A program made the translations under genes and the position numbers. The notes beneath the pieces are model-generated. The model worked only from the letters and a program-made list of their open reading frames with translations. It searched no databases and was not told where the DNA came from. Source: an uncultured Bacteroidales bacterium (lineage in GTDB: Bacteria; Bacteroidota; Bacteroidia; Bacteroidales; FEN-979). From it: DNA of 64,000 bases. Below, piece after piece: positions 25,296-33,180 of this stretch (within the stretch, counting starts at the first letter, position 1; each line of letters starts with the position of its first letter). The DNA lies in assembly GCA_903837605.1 (NCBI GenBank), contig CAILVF010000059.1:1-64000 (forward strand), written 5' to 3'.

Positions 25296-26827
25296 CAATA
25301 AATACAAACCCTTTTATTGTTCCGCTCGCCGACATCCCTTTGTTTGATTATCCGGAATTTTTTGCAAAGGTGAATGAACTGATGGCGGATGAGGGATGTC
25401 ACTGCGTTACATATCACGCTGTACCGCTTGGAGCAGCACTGAGATTTTTTTGCTGTATCGCCACTGACCATAAAAAAGATTTCGTATTGCTTTCCCACGA
25501 GCAGGCAGCCCCTCCCATTCCGGTGCTTGATTCTCTCACTGTCTCACATCCTTCATTTCATTTGTATGAACGAGAGATCAGTGAACTATATGGGGTTGAA
25601 TTTACAGGGCATCCCTGGCTGAAGCCGGTACGTTTGCATAACCAGGAAGCAGGAAGCAGGAAGCAGAAAGCAGAATCCGGCATCATTCATCCTGCATTCC
25701 GCATCCCGTATCCCTTTTTCTCCATCGAAGGCGAGGGTATCCATGAAGTGGGTGTAGGCCCCATCCACGCCGGGATCATTGAACCCGGGTATTTCCGTTT
25801 CAGCTGCAATGGCGAGAAGGTACTGCACCTCGAAATTCAGCTGGGGTTCCAGCACAGGGGGATGGAAGCGCTGTTCCTGGAAAAGAATACGGGGATACAA
25901 CGTGCGGTTTTAGCTGAAAGCATTGCAGGCGATACTGCGGCAGGCCACTCACTGACACATGCCCAGCTTCTGGAAACCCTTGCCGGGATTACACCTGTTA
26001 AAGCCCTTCAAATAGAACGGATCATTGCACTAGAGCTTGAGCGGATCGCAGTCCATATAGGCGACACGGCAGCACTATGCACCGATATTGGCTACCAGTT
26101 CGGACAGGTTGTCAACGAAGCCCTCCGCACCATTGTTATCAATACAACCCAGTCGTGGTGCGGGAACCGTTTCGGGAAAGGACTTGTGCGTACCGGCGGA
26201 AGCCATTATCCTTTAGGCGGAGGTTTTATTAAACTCCTGCTTTTAAACCTGAAAGAAGTAGAAGAAAGATACTTGCAGATCACGCATGAGATGTTCACAA
26301 ACCCCAGCGTTCTCAGCCGTTTTGAAGGCATCGGCAAAGTCAGTGCCCGCCAGGCAGGGATGATCGGCGCTGTTGGCATGGCAGCCAGGAGCAGCGGGGT
26401 AAAACGTGATATCAGGTGGTCGCATCCCTTCCAGGCCTTTACTGATATAGTTTATGAGCCCGTAACCCTTCACCAGGGTGATGTCTGGGCCAGGGCCATG
26501 CTCAGGAAGCAGGAAGTTGAAAAATCAATTCTGCTGATCAGGGATCTTCTTACGGGAAAGGATTTTGAAAGGGAGCCGGCCCGGCCTGTTTATGAATTAA
26601 ACCTTCGTCCTTCAAGCTTTGCCTTGTCGCTGGCCGAGGGCTGGAGGGGAGAGATAATGCATTCCGCAGTCACAGACCCGCATGGGAAGATCATTCATTA
26701 CAAAATAAAAGACCCATCATTCCATAACTGGATGGCGCTGGCGCTGGCTGTAAGGAACCAGGAAATCTCTGATTTCCCCTTATGCAATAAAAGTTATAAT
26801 TTATCCTATTGCGGACATGATCTATAA
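25292..26827 (+). CDS. NuoCD/HyfG-like large subunit lacking the Ni-binding cysteines
   Basis: 511 residues. The N-terminal ~110 residues are NuoC-like (YEREISELYGVEFTGHPWLKP). After a linker made of heptamer-encoded sequence (QEAGSRKQKAESG, then HPAFRIPYP) comes the NuoD/hydrogenase large-subunit domain (~150-511). In [NiFe] enzymes the site motifs are ERxCGxC and DPCxxC. Here the first reads ESIAGDT (A212 and T215 replace Cys) and the C-terminus reads CNKSYNLSYCGHDL, where no CxxC remains and Cys507 is displaced. A NiFe centre is therefore not expected. The pattern corresponds to what has been described as energy-converting hydrogenase-related (Ehr) complexes. Confidence 0.88.
   Translation: MTINTNPFIVPLADIPLFDYPEFFAKVNELMADEGCHCVTYHAVPLGAALRFFCCIATDHKKDFVLLSHEQAAPPIPVLDSLTVSHPSFHLYEREISELYGVEFTGHPWLKPVRLHNQEAGSRKQKAESGIIHPAFRIPYPFFSIEGEGIHEVGVGPIHAGIIEPGYFRFSCNGEKVLHLEIQLGFQHRGMEALFLEKNTGIQRAVLAESIAGDTAAGHSLTHAQLLETLAGITPVKALQIERIIALELERIAVHIGDTAALCTDIGYQFGQVVNEALRTIVINTTQSWCGNRFGKGLVRTGGSHYPLGGGFIKLLLLNLKEVEERYLQITHEMFTNPSVLSRFEGIGKVSARQAGMIGAVGMAARSSGVKRDIRWSHPFQAFTDIVYEPVTLHQGDVWARAMLRKQEVEKSILLIRDLLTGKDFEREPARPVYELNLRPSSFALSLAEGWRGEIMHSAVTDPHGKIIHYKIKDPSFHNWMALALAVRNQEISDFPLCNKSYNLSYCGHDL
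25644..25713. repeat. heptamer array inside the large-subunit gene
   Basis: Ten consecutive 7-bp units: AGGAAGC three times, AGAAAGC, AGAATCC, GGCATCA, TTCATCC, TGCATTC, CGCATCC, CGTATCC. It falls in the linker between NuoC-like and NuoD-like domains and keeps the frame open. The words recur, partly inverted, in the flippase gene array. Confidence 0.8.
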
Positions 26828-26830
26828 AAG

Positions 26831-27589
26831 ATGGCATTAAGCATTATCAGAATATTCCGCCGCCACGGCAGGCAGTACGTGAAAGACCTTCGCAAGAGCT
26901 TTATTGCCGAAGGGTTCCGCGGCCGGCCGGTGATCAGCAGCGACATCACACCGGATGAAGAAAAATCGGCCGTGAATGTATGCCCTGTTGGAGCAATCAT
27001 TTCAGGGCCCTTTACCCTCGACCTGGGGAGATGCGAATTCTGTATGGAATGCAGCTTCGCCTCTGCAGGCAAGATAAGGTTTACCAACGACCACAGGCTG
27101 GCAACAAACAACAGGGAGAATCTGATCATAAAAGCCGGGGAAGATATTCCAATTACAATCGACCAGGCCAAGGTAAGGAAGGAGATACGTTCCTATTTCG
27201 GTCATGCACTTAAACTTCGGCAGGTATCGGCGGGAGGCGATAATTCGGCCGAAATGGAACTCAATGCAGCGGGTAACGTGAACTTTGACATGGGCCGCTA
27301 TGGAATTGAATTCGTGGCATCCCCGAGGCATGCCGACGGCATCGTGCTCACCGGCCCCATCAGCGGGAATATGGCTGAAGCCTTACAGATCTGTTATGAT
27401 GCCATACCTACCCCGAAAATTGTGGTCCTTGCCGGAACGGCGGCCATCAGCGGAGGCATCTTTGAGAACAGCAGGCAAACAAACAGGAACTTCCCTGAAA
27501 CCTTCAGGCCCGATCTTTATGTACCGGGTAATCCACCCCATCCCCTGACTTTCATCAACGGGATACTGGATCTTACCGGGAGAAAGTGA
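26831..27589 (+). CDS. HyfI/NuoB-like small subunit fused to a ferredoxin-like domain, without proximal-cluster cysteines
   Basis: 252 residues. The N-terminal part has four cysteines, C51 (NVCPVGAI), C68, C71 and C74 (RCEFCMEC), enough for one 4Fe-4S cluster. The NuoB/HyfI domain (~125-250) is clear from YGIEFVASPRHADGIVLTGP and AISGGIF. The four cluster-binding cysteines of the family (CxxC, GxC, PGC) are all replaced: D137 and A140 in GGDNSAEMEL, A204 in AGTAAISGG, N234 in YVPGNPPHP. The proximal (N2-type) cluster should be absent. Last gene of the operon; the convergent ABC permease gene ends 8 bp away. Confidence 0.88.
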   Translation: MALSIIRIFRRHGRQYVKDLRKSFIAEGFRGRPVISSDITPDEEKSAVNVCPVGAIISGPFTLDLGRCEFCMECSFASAGKIRFTNDHRLATNNRENLIIKAGEDIPITIDQAKVRKEIRSYFGHALKLRQVSAGGDNSAEMELNAAGNVNFDMGRYGIEFVASPRHADGIVLTGPISGNMAEALQICYDAIPTPKIVVLAGTAAISGGIFENSRQTNRNFPETFRPDLYVPGNPPHPLTFINGILDLTGRK

Positions 27590-27597
27590 TCGGCCCC

Positions 27598-28818
27598 CTA
27601 TTCGTACCTTAATGCATCGATAGGATTTAGGCTTGCAGCCTTGCGGGCCGGGTACCATCCAAAGAAAATACCGATCACGGTCGAAAACATGAACGAAAGT
27701 ACTATGGACTGGATCGTAATGGTGACAGGCCAGCTCATAATACTGGCTATCACGCCTGAGGCTATGATCCCGAGGCCGACGCCGAGTAACCCGCCGATAA
27801 GGCTGATCATCAGGGCTTCGATAAGGAACTGGAGCAATACGTCCCTGCCCCTGGCGCCTACGCCCATCCTGATCCCAATCTCACGGGTCCTCTCGGTAAC
27901 CGATACCAGCATGATATTCATGATGCCGATACCGCCCACGAGCAGTGAAATACTTGCTATGCTTGCGAGAAGTGCAGTTAAAATACTTGAGGTGGCCGTT
28001 GCGGCGCTGGAAATATCAGCCTGTGAGCGGATGCTGAAATCCGGGTCTTCCGAAGGCCCCAGCCTGTGCCTTTCTTTTAAAACCTGGGTGACTTCATCGG
28101 TAGCTTCGGGTATCATCTTTTCCGATGTGGCCGACAGCATGATGCTCTGGATATAGGCCACGGTCATCATGCGCACCTGTACCGTGTTGAATGGCGCAAT
28201 CACGATATCGTCCTGGTCCTGGCCCCATGCATTCTGTCCTTTCGTAGCAATCAGGCCTATGACCTGGAAGGGGATCTTGTTAATGCGGATGATCTTGCCG
28301 GTGGGATCCTGGCCTTCACCAAATAAGTATTTATTCACAGTCTGCCCGATCACACATACTTTCGTAGCTGTACGGTCATCGTTCAAAGTAAAGGCTGCAC
28401 CTTTTTCAATTTCGAGGTTACGGATATTGAAATAATCGGGGTAGACTCCCCACACCGTGGTCCTCCAGTTCTGGCCGCCTGCAATTAACTGCCCGCTGGT
28501 CCTTACGGTTGGAGTGGAATATAATACGGCCGGGCAGCGGCTGGAAACCGCTTTGTAATCGTCCATTGTCAGCTTCACGCTTGACCCTGCTTCCATCCTT
28601 ACTCCCCCGGTCATACTGGCCGAAGGGAACACGGTGAGAAGGTTTGTGCCGAGGTTGGCGATCTGTTTCTGGATGCTTTCCTTGGAACCCTGGCCAATAG
28701 CGAGCATGGCAATCACCGATGCAACACCGATGATGATCCCCAGCATGGTGAGGAACGTCCTCATTTTATTCTTGCCTAATGACCTTAATGCCGCCTTTAA
28801 CTGGTTTCTGAGTTTCAT
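27598..28818 (-). CDS. MacB-like ABC transporter permease
   Basis: 406 residues. A first transmembrane helix (~20-42, MLGIIIGVASVIAMLAIGQG) is followed by a MacB_PCD periplasmic domain (~45-250) and an FtsX domain with three more helices (~285-400), including the conserved NIMLVSVTERTREIGIRMG. It is the membrane half of a tripartite MacAB-TolC-type pump; in this branch the permease and the ATPase are separate genes. It overlaps the ATPase stop by four bases. Substrates of the family include macrolides, peptides, siderophores and lipoproteins; here unknown. Confidence 0.92.
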   Translation of the reverse strand: MKLRNQLKAALRSLGKNKMRTFLTMLGIIIGVASVIAMLAIGQGSKESIQKQIANLGTNLLTVFPSASMTGGVRMEAGSSVKLTMDDYKAVSSRCPAVLYSTPTVRTSGQLIAGGQNWRTTVWGVYPDYFNIRNLEIEKGAAFTLNDDRTATKVCVIGQTVNKYLFGEGQDPTGKIIRINKIPFQVIGLIATKGQNAWGQDQDDIVIAPFNTVQVRMMTVAYIQSIMLSATSEKMIPEATDEVTQVLKERHRLGPSEDPDFSIRSQADISSAATATSSILTALLASIASISLLVGGIGIMNIMLVSVTERTREIGIRMGVGARGRDVLLQFLIEALMISLIGGLLGVGLGIIASGVIASIMSWPVTITIQSIVLSFMFSTVIGIFFGWYPARKAASLNPIDALRYE

Positions 28819-29570
28819 ATCGTATCCTCCTCTGATAAAACGGGCATGGTTAAAAGTTCTGCCGCGGCATTACGGGGTTTTTCCACCGTTAAATCTTTTT
28901 GAATCCGCCCGTCCCTGAAAGTCACATTCCTGTTCGTATAGGCAGCAATATCGGGTTCATGGGTCACAATTATGACTGTGATGCCCTGGGTATTCAGCTT
29001 CTGGAAAATGCTCATTACTTCCACGGATGTGCGTGTGTCGAGGTTCCCTGTAGGTTCATCGGCAAGGATCACAACAGGGTCGTTTACCAGGGCCCTTGCG
29101 ATTGCAACGCGTTGCTGTTCCCCGCCTGAGAGCTGGCTTGGAAAATGGTGCGCACGGCTGGCAAGGCCCACTGATTCGAGGGCATTAATAGAACGTTCCT
29201 TCATTTCTTTCGAAGTGATCTTACTGTTATACATCAGCGGCAGTTCAACATTTTCAAGAGCTGATGTACGGGAAAGAAGGTTGAACGACTGGAATACAAA
29301 TCCAATCTTTTTATTCCGCAGATGGGCGAGCTGGTCTTTATTCAGTTTCCCCACATCCACGCCATCGAGCATGTATTCGCCTTTCGTAGGTACATCGAGG
29401 CAGCCGGCGATGTTCATGAAGGTGGATTTGCCTGAACCGCTTTTCCCCATGATGGCCACAAAATCGCTTTTATAGATCTCGAGCTTTATCCCTCTCAGGG
29501 CATGAACTTCGAGGTCTCCCATTTTATAGATCTTGACCAGGTGATTAACCGAAATGATAGTCTCTTTCAT
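28815..29570 (-). CDS. MacB-like ABC transporter ATP-binding protein
   Basis: 251 residues; ATPase of the tripartite pump. Walker [11 protein letters not shown]-loop FVFQSFNLL, signature [15 protein letters not shown], Walker [14 protein letters not shown] and the H-loop IVTHEPD are all intact. The LolD/MacB subfamily is evident from the length and from [17 protein letters not shown]. The ATG at 29570 starts [12 protein letters not shown], directly after the adaptor gene's stop; the longer frame into that gene is not used. Confidence 0.94.
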   Translation of the reverse strand: MKETIISVNHLVKIYKMGDLEVHALRGIKLEIYKSDFVAIMGKSGSGKSTFMNIAGCLDVPTKGEYMLDGVDVGKLNKDQLAHLRNKKIGFVFQSFNLLSRTSALENVELPLMYNSKITSKEMKERSINALESVGLASRAHHFPSQLSGGEQQRVAIARALVNDPVVILADEPTGNLDTRTSVEVMSIFQKLNTQGITVIIVTHEPDIAAYTNRNVTFRDGRIQKDLTVEKPRNAAAELLTMPVLSEEDTI

Positions 29571-29571
29571 A

Positions 29572-31077
29572 TCAGCGTCCTCCTCTTGCGCCGCCGCTTC
29601 CACCACCCTGTGGCGGACGACCCATCGTAGGAGCGAACGGGTTTTGCTGCTGGGTTGTTTGCTGGGTTGAACTTGTATTTACAATACCGGTCACCAGTTC
29701 ATCCCCTTCTTTTAAATTACCTTCAACCTCGGTGGAGCTGTTGTCGGAGATCCCGGTTTTAACACGGCGGGGGAAAAGCAAATCGCCTTGTTTTACCCAT
29801 ACCATGCCCATTTTCTGGCGGTTAAAGCCGCCACCCTGGCCTCCCCAGCCCTGCCGGCCCTGGCCTGCCGACTGCTGTCCGCCACCTGCCGCCTGCTGAT
29901 TGCCGAATGCCATCTGCCGACCGCCACCCGCTGACTGCTGGCTGCCAACTGCCGGCTGCCGACCGCCGGCTGCCGGCTGCTGTCCGCCGCCGCTGGCCTG
30001 GGCTCCATTGCTTGCCGCCATACCCGAACCTGCCGCTCCTCCGCTTCCGCCCTGGCCGCCGAAACCTTGTCCGGATTGCTTGCGGGCCATGAACTTCAGT
30101 ACCCTTTCGAGCATCTTCTGGGTGGAATCGGGGTATTCTTTCATGTGTTTTTCAAGATAATCCTGTGGCGGCCAGAACCTCAGCGAGGCCGACGGTATTT
30201 TAATTACGTTGAGCGCTTCCTGTATCTTGACAGTGAGGTTAGCCGTCATCCCGGGCATAAGCTTCTTGTCGGGATTCGGCACGTCAATAACCACTGTGTA
30301 ATTGACGACATTCTGCAAGGTCACAGGCTGAAGCCTGACCTGCCTTACCGTTCCCGAAAATGTCTGGTCCATATAAGCGTCAACCCTGAAAGTGACATCC
30401 TGTCCGACTTTTATCTTCCCTATATCGGCTTCATCAATGCTGGCCTGGAGCTGCATCTTCGTAAGGTCATTGGCAATGGAAAACAAGGTAGGGGTGCTGA
30501 AACTTGCAGCTACCGTTTGCCCCACATCTACGCTCCTCGAAATGACGACGCCAGAGACCGGGGCTATGATCGTGGCATAACGCAGGTTGATATAGGCCCT
30601 GTCAAGCGATGATTTTGATGATCTTTCATTGGCCTGGGCAGTTTCATAATCAGAGAGGCTCTGGTCAAAGTCGGATTGCGCTATGACTTTTTGTTCGAGA
30701 AGTGTTTTGTTGCGTTCATAGTTGCGCTTGGTAAGCCTGGTCTGAACCTGGGTCCTGAAAAGGCTGGACTTGGCATCCTCCACAGAAGCTGCAAGGAAAG
30801 TAGTGTCAAGTACCGCAATAACCTGGCCCTTGCGGACAACCGAATTGAAATCCACAAAAATCTTTGTGATGATCCCCGATACCTGGGTGCCTACGGCAAC
30901 CGTAGTGTCGGCGCTTAATGTCCCCGTGGCAGTCACCACAACCTGAACGTCGCCTTTTTCAACTTTCCCCGTGCGAAATTCCACTGCTTTTTCAGCCTTC
31001 TTTCCGAATATGAAATAAGCCCCTGTGAGCAGGCCAAGAACAACAACAATCAGGATAATCCAATAGGTCTTTTTCAT
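29572..31077 (-). CDS. MacA-like periplasmic adaptor with a heptapeptide-repeat insertion
   Basis: 501 residues, longer than the usual ~380-400. An N-terminal membrane anchor (residues 4-25) precedes the HlyD-type lipoyl half (TQVSGIITKIFVDFNSVVRKGQ), a coiled-coil hairpin (~95-160), the second lipoyl half (IIAPVSGVVISRSVDVGQ), beta-barrel and membrane-proximal domains. Between the barrel and the last domain lies a Gly/Gln/Ala-rich stretch (~345-430) containing repeats such as GGGQQPA, AGGRQPA, VGSQQSA, GGGRQMA, FGNQQAA and GGGQQSA. The DNA beneath them is an 18-unit heptamer array. A second Gln/Gly/Pro-rich tail ends the protein. It links the inner membrane pump to TolC. Confidence 0.9.
   Translation of the reverse strand: MKKTYWIILIVVVLGLLTGAYFIFGKKAEKAVEFRTGKVEKGDVQVVVTATGTLSADTTVAVGTQVSGIITKIFVDFNSVVRKGQVIAVLDTTFLAASVEDAKSSLFRTQVQTRLTKRNYERNKTLLEQKVIAQSDFDQSLSDYETAQANERSSKSSLDRAYINLRYATIIAPVSGVVISRSVDVGQTVAASFSTPTLFSIANDLTKMQLQASIDEADIGKIKVGQDVTFRVDAYMDQTFSGTVRQVRLQPVTLQNVVNYTVVIDVPNPDKKLMPGMTANLTVKIQEALNVIKIPSASLRFWPPQDYLEKHMKEYPDSTQKMLERVLKFMARKQSGQGFGGQGGSGGAAGSGMAASNGAQASGGGQQPAAGGRQPAVGSQQSAGGGRQMAFGNQQAAGGGQQSAGQGRQGWGGQGGGFNRQKMGMVWVKQGDLLFPRRVKTGISDNSSTEVEGNLKEGDELVTGIVNTSSTQQTTQQQNPFAPTMGRPPQGGGSGGARGGR
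29864..29989. repeat. 18-unit heptanucleotide array inside the adaptor gene
   Basis: 126 bp = 18 units with plus-strand consensus NNYGCYR (CCTGCCG, ACTGCTG, TCCGCCA, GCTGCCG and so on). Three units make 21 bp, so the array reads as six heptapeptides and the frame is kept. GC content is well above that of the neighbouring gene parts. Confidence 0.88.
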
Positions 31078-31098
31078 TTGATATAATGAGTTAAATTT

Positions 31099-32439
31099 TT
31101 AAAATGATATTGCCTTCCCCTGGTAAAAATCAAGGATCTTCGACTGAAAAATGAAATTATATTTTGCCTGTATTAAATTCGATACCGAGTTGGTATAGTT
31201 GTTTTTCTGGATCAGGTAGTCGGTCACACTCATGACCCCTACATTATACTTCTTCTCTGCATTTTTATAAGTGATCTCTGTGGAACTAAGCTGGATCTTT
31301 CCGGCTTCATAAGACCTTGAAGAAGACTTCAGGCTGGTATAGGACTGTTCAATGTTCATTCTCAGCGTCTGCTGGATGTTGAGCTCATTCAGTGCGGCTG
31401 TTTTAGAGTTAACTGTTGCCCGTTCAATGCTGCTTTGTATTGACCGGTTACTATATATGGGAATGCTCAGGTTAAGGTTCATTGATTGTCCCACATTATT
31501 CCATACCTGCGTGTACCACGGATAACCATCGGCATTGACGTCGGGATTCCTGCCGCTGGAGGCATAGTTTGAACTCATCCCGGCCGAAAAAGTCAACCTC
31601 GGCCAACGGGCCCCGGTTGCAATTTTAATTGCCATCAGGGAACTGGAGGTCTTAAGCGAGGCCGATTGGATCTGGGGCATTAAAGCCAGGGCTTTCTGAT
31701 AGATCACTTCCTTGCTTTGCAGGAGATCAAGCCCGGGTTCAACAAGGGTCGGCACTTCAACATCAAATTTATCGATCACGGGGATCTGCATCAGCTGCAT
31801 CAGGGTTACCCTTGCAATATCCAGTTGATTCTGCGCATTTACAAATGAAAGATAATCAGTTGCAAGTTGCGACTGGATTTGCAGAAGATCGCTCTCGGCA
31901 GCCCTTCCAACATTCAGCATTTTCTGGGTCCTGTCAACCTGCACCGAATCCGCCGCAAGCTGGTTCTGTGCTACTTTGAGGATCTCGTATTGCTGTAATA
32001 TCTGCAGGTACCCGGTCGTGACACTTAGTATTACTGCATTCTTGGCATTCTCAATGTCAAATTTCCCGGCCTCAATGTTCAGCTTGTATTGCTTGATCGT
32101 GTTATTGTTCTGCAAACCATTGAACAGGTTGTAGCTTGCACTTACCCCGTAATTCCCTGAATGGAATGAACCTATAACAAAGCTGTTGGTGGTGGCATCC
32201 ACATTTTTACCAAAGTTGAATGATTCTCCCACACTGGCGCTCACACTGGGAATACGGTTCGCCCGGGACTGTTCGAGGCTTATCTTGTTCAGTTCATTTG
32301 AAAGCCTGCTCTGGTTCACCGAGATGTTACGCTTCAAAGCGGTATCGAGGCATTGCTGGAACGTCCAGGGTGATTTCTGCGCCCATCCCGCAAAGGAGTA
32401 GTACATCAGAACGCAAAATAATAAGGTACTTCGTTTCAT
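31099..32439 (-). CDS. TolC-family outer membrane efflux protein
   Basis: 446 residues with a signal peptide (MKRSTLLFCVLMYYSFAGWAQ). Two outer membrane factor repeats follow (~25-225 and ~235-440), with the typical TFQQCLDTALKRN opening, long helices and the beta-strand phrases GVSASYNLFNG and LNLSIPIYS. It forms the trimeric outer membrane channel for the pump whose adaptor, ATPase and permease genes follow in the same direction. Tight spacing upstream (18 bp) to the response regulator gene suggests one operon. Confidence 0.92.
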   Translation of the reverse strand: MKRSTLLFCVLMYYSFAGWAQKSPWTFQQCLDTALKRNISVNQSRLSNELNKISLEQSRANRIPSVSASVGESFNFGKNVDATTNSFVIGSFHSGNYGVSASYNLFNGLQNNNTIKQYKLNIEAGKFDIENAKNAVILSVTTGYLQILQQYEILKVAQNQLAADSVQVDRTQKMLNVGRAAESDLLQIQSQLATDYLSFVNAQNQLDIARVTLMQLMQIPVIDKFDVEVPTLVEPGLDLLQSKEVIYQKALALMPQIQSASLKTSSSLMAIKIATGARWPRLTFSAGMSSNYASSGRNPDVNADGYPWYTQVWNNVGQSMNLNLSIPIYSNRSIQSSIERATVNSKTAALNELNIQQTLRMNIEQSYTSLKSSSRSYEAGKIQLSSTEITYKNAEKKYNVGVMSVTDYLIQKNNYTNSVSNLIQAKYNFIFQSKILDFYQGKAISF

Positions 32440-32457
32440 AGTTTAATGTGTTAATCT

Positions 32458-33180
32458 CTATTCCATGATCTTGTTCTTCTGAACAAGAGAAAGAAAGTTG
32501 TCTTTGTAGTTATCACTGAGAGGAATTTCCCTCCCCCTGATGGAAATAAAGCTCTTATGAATAAAATCGATCTTATTGAAAGCAACGATAAAGGAGCGGT
32601 GAACCCTTATGAAATCATGAGGCGGAAGCTTTTCTTCAATCGACTTCATGCTCATCTGGGTCAATACCGGTTTCTCGCCGCAATAAATTTTAACATAATC
32701 CTTCAGGCCTTCAATATATAATATTTCCTGAATGTCGATTTTAACGAGCTTGTAATCGGCCCTCACAAAAAGATAATGAGATCCGAAAGCAGGGCCTTTC
32801 TGAATTTCTTTCGCTCTCTCCTGTAACTCGAGAAATTCATGGGCTTTATTTACAGCTTTAAGGAAACGGGCGAATGAGTATGGTTTTAAAAGATAGTCGA
32901 TCACGTCCAGTTCAAATCCTTCAAGAGCATATTTTGAAAAAGCCGTCGTGAAAATAACCATGGGCTTTTGCTTCAGGCTCTTCAGGAACTGTATCCCGCT
33001 GATGTCGGGCATCTGGATATCAAGGAAAAGCAAGTCCACAGGCTTTTCCTGCATCAGGTTTAATGCATCGAAGGCATTGGTGTATTTGCCCGCCAGTTCA
33101 AGAAACGGGATCTTGCTGATATTGTCCTCAAGCAGGTCAAGCGCAAGGGCCTCATCGTCGATAGCAATGCAACGTATCAT
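32458..33180 (-). CDS. LytTR-family response regulator
   Basis: 240 residues. Receiver domain (2-120) with acidic pair D8/D9, phosphoacceptor D54 in LLFLDIQMPDISG, switch Thr in VIFTTAFSKYA and Lys in YLLKPYSF. The LytTR DNA-binding domain (~140-238) is clear from DILYIEGLKDYVKI-like and FIRVHRSFIVAFNKI. Its ATG shares one base with the stop of the kinase gene (TAATG), so the pair is coupled. It probably controls the efflux genes that follow (inference from position). Confidence 0.94.
   Translation of the reverse strand: MIRCIAIDDEALALDLLEDNISKIPFLELAGKYTNAFDALNLMQEKPVDLLFLDIQMPDISGIQFLKSLKQKPMVIFTTAFSKYALEGFELDVIDYLLKPYSFARFLKAVNKAHEFLELQERAKEIQKGPAFGSHYLFVRADYKLVKIDIQEILYIEGLKDYVKIYCGEKPVLTQMSMKSIEEKLPPHDFIRVHRSFIVAFNKIDFIHKSFISIRGREIPLSDNYKDNFLSLVQKNKIME

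Noticed and set aside
20255..27589. Annotation as an active hydrogenase-4 or formate hydrogenlyase
   Set aside because: Neither Ni-binding cysteine pair nor proximal cluster ligands are present, and no maturation or formate dehydrogenase genes are in the window.
29793..30160. Other-frame ORFs on both strands over the adaptor's repeat insert
   Set aside because: They arise from the stop-free heptamer array; the HlyD-family frame covers the region continuously.
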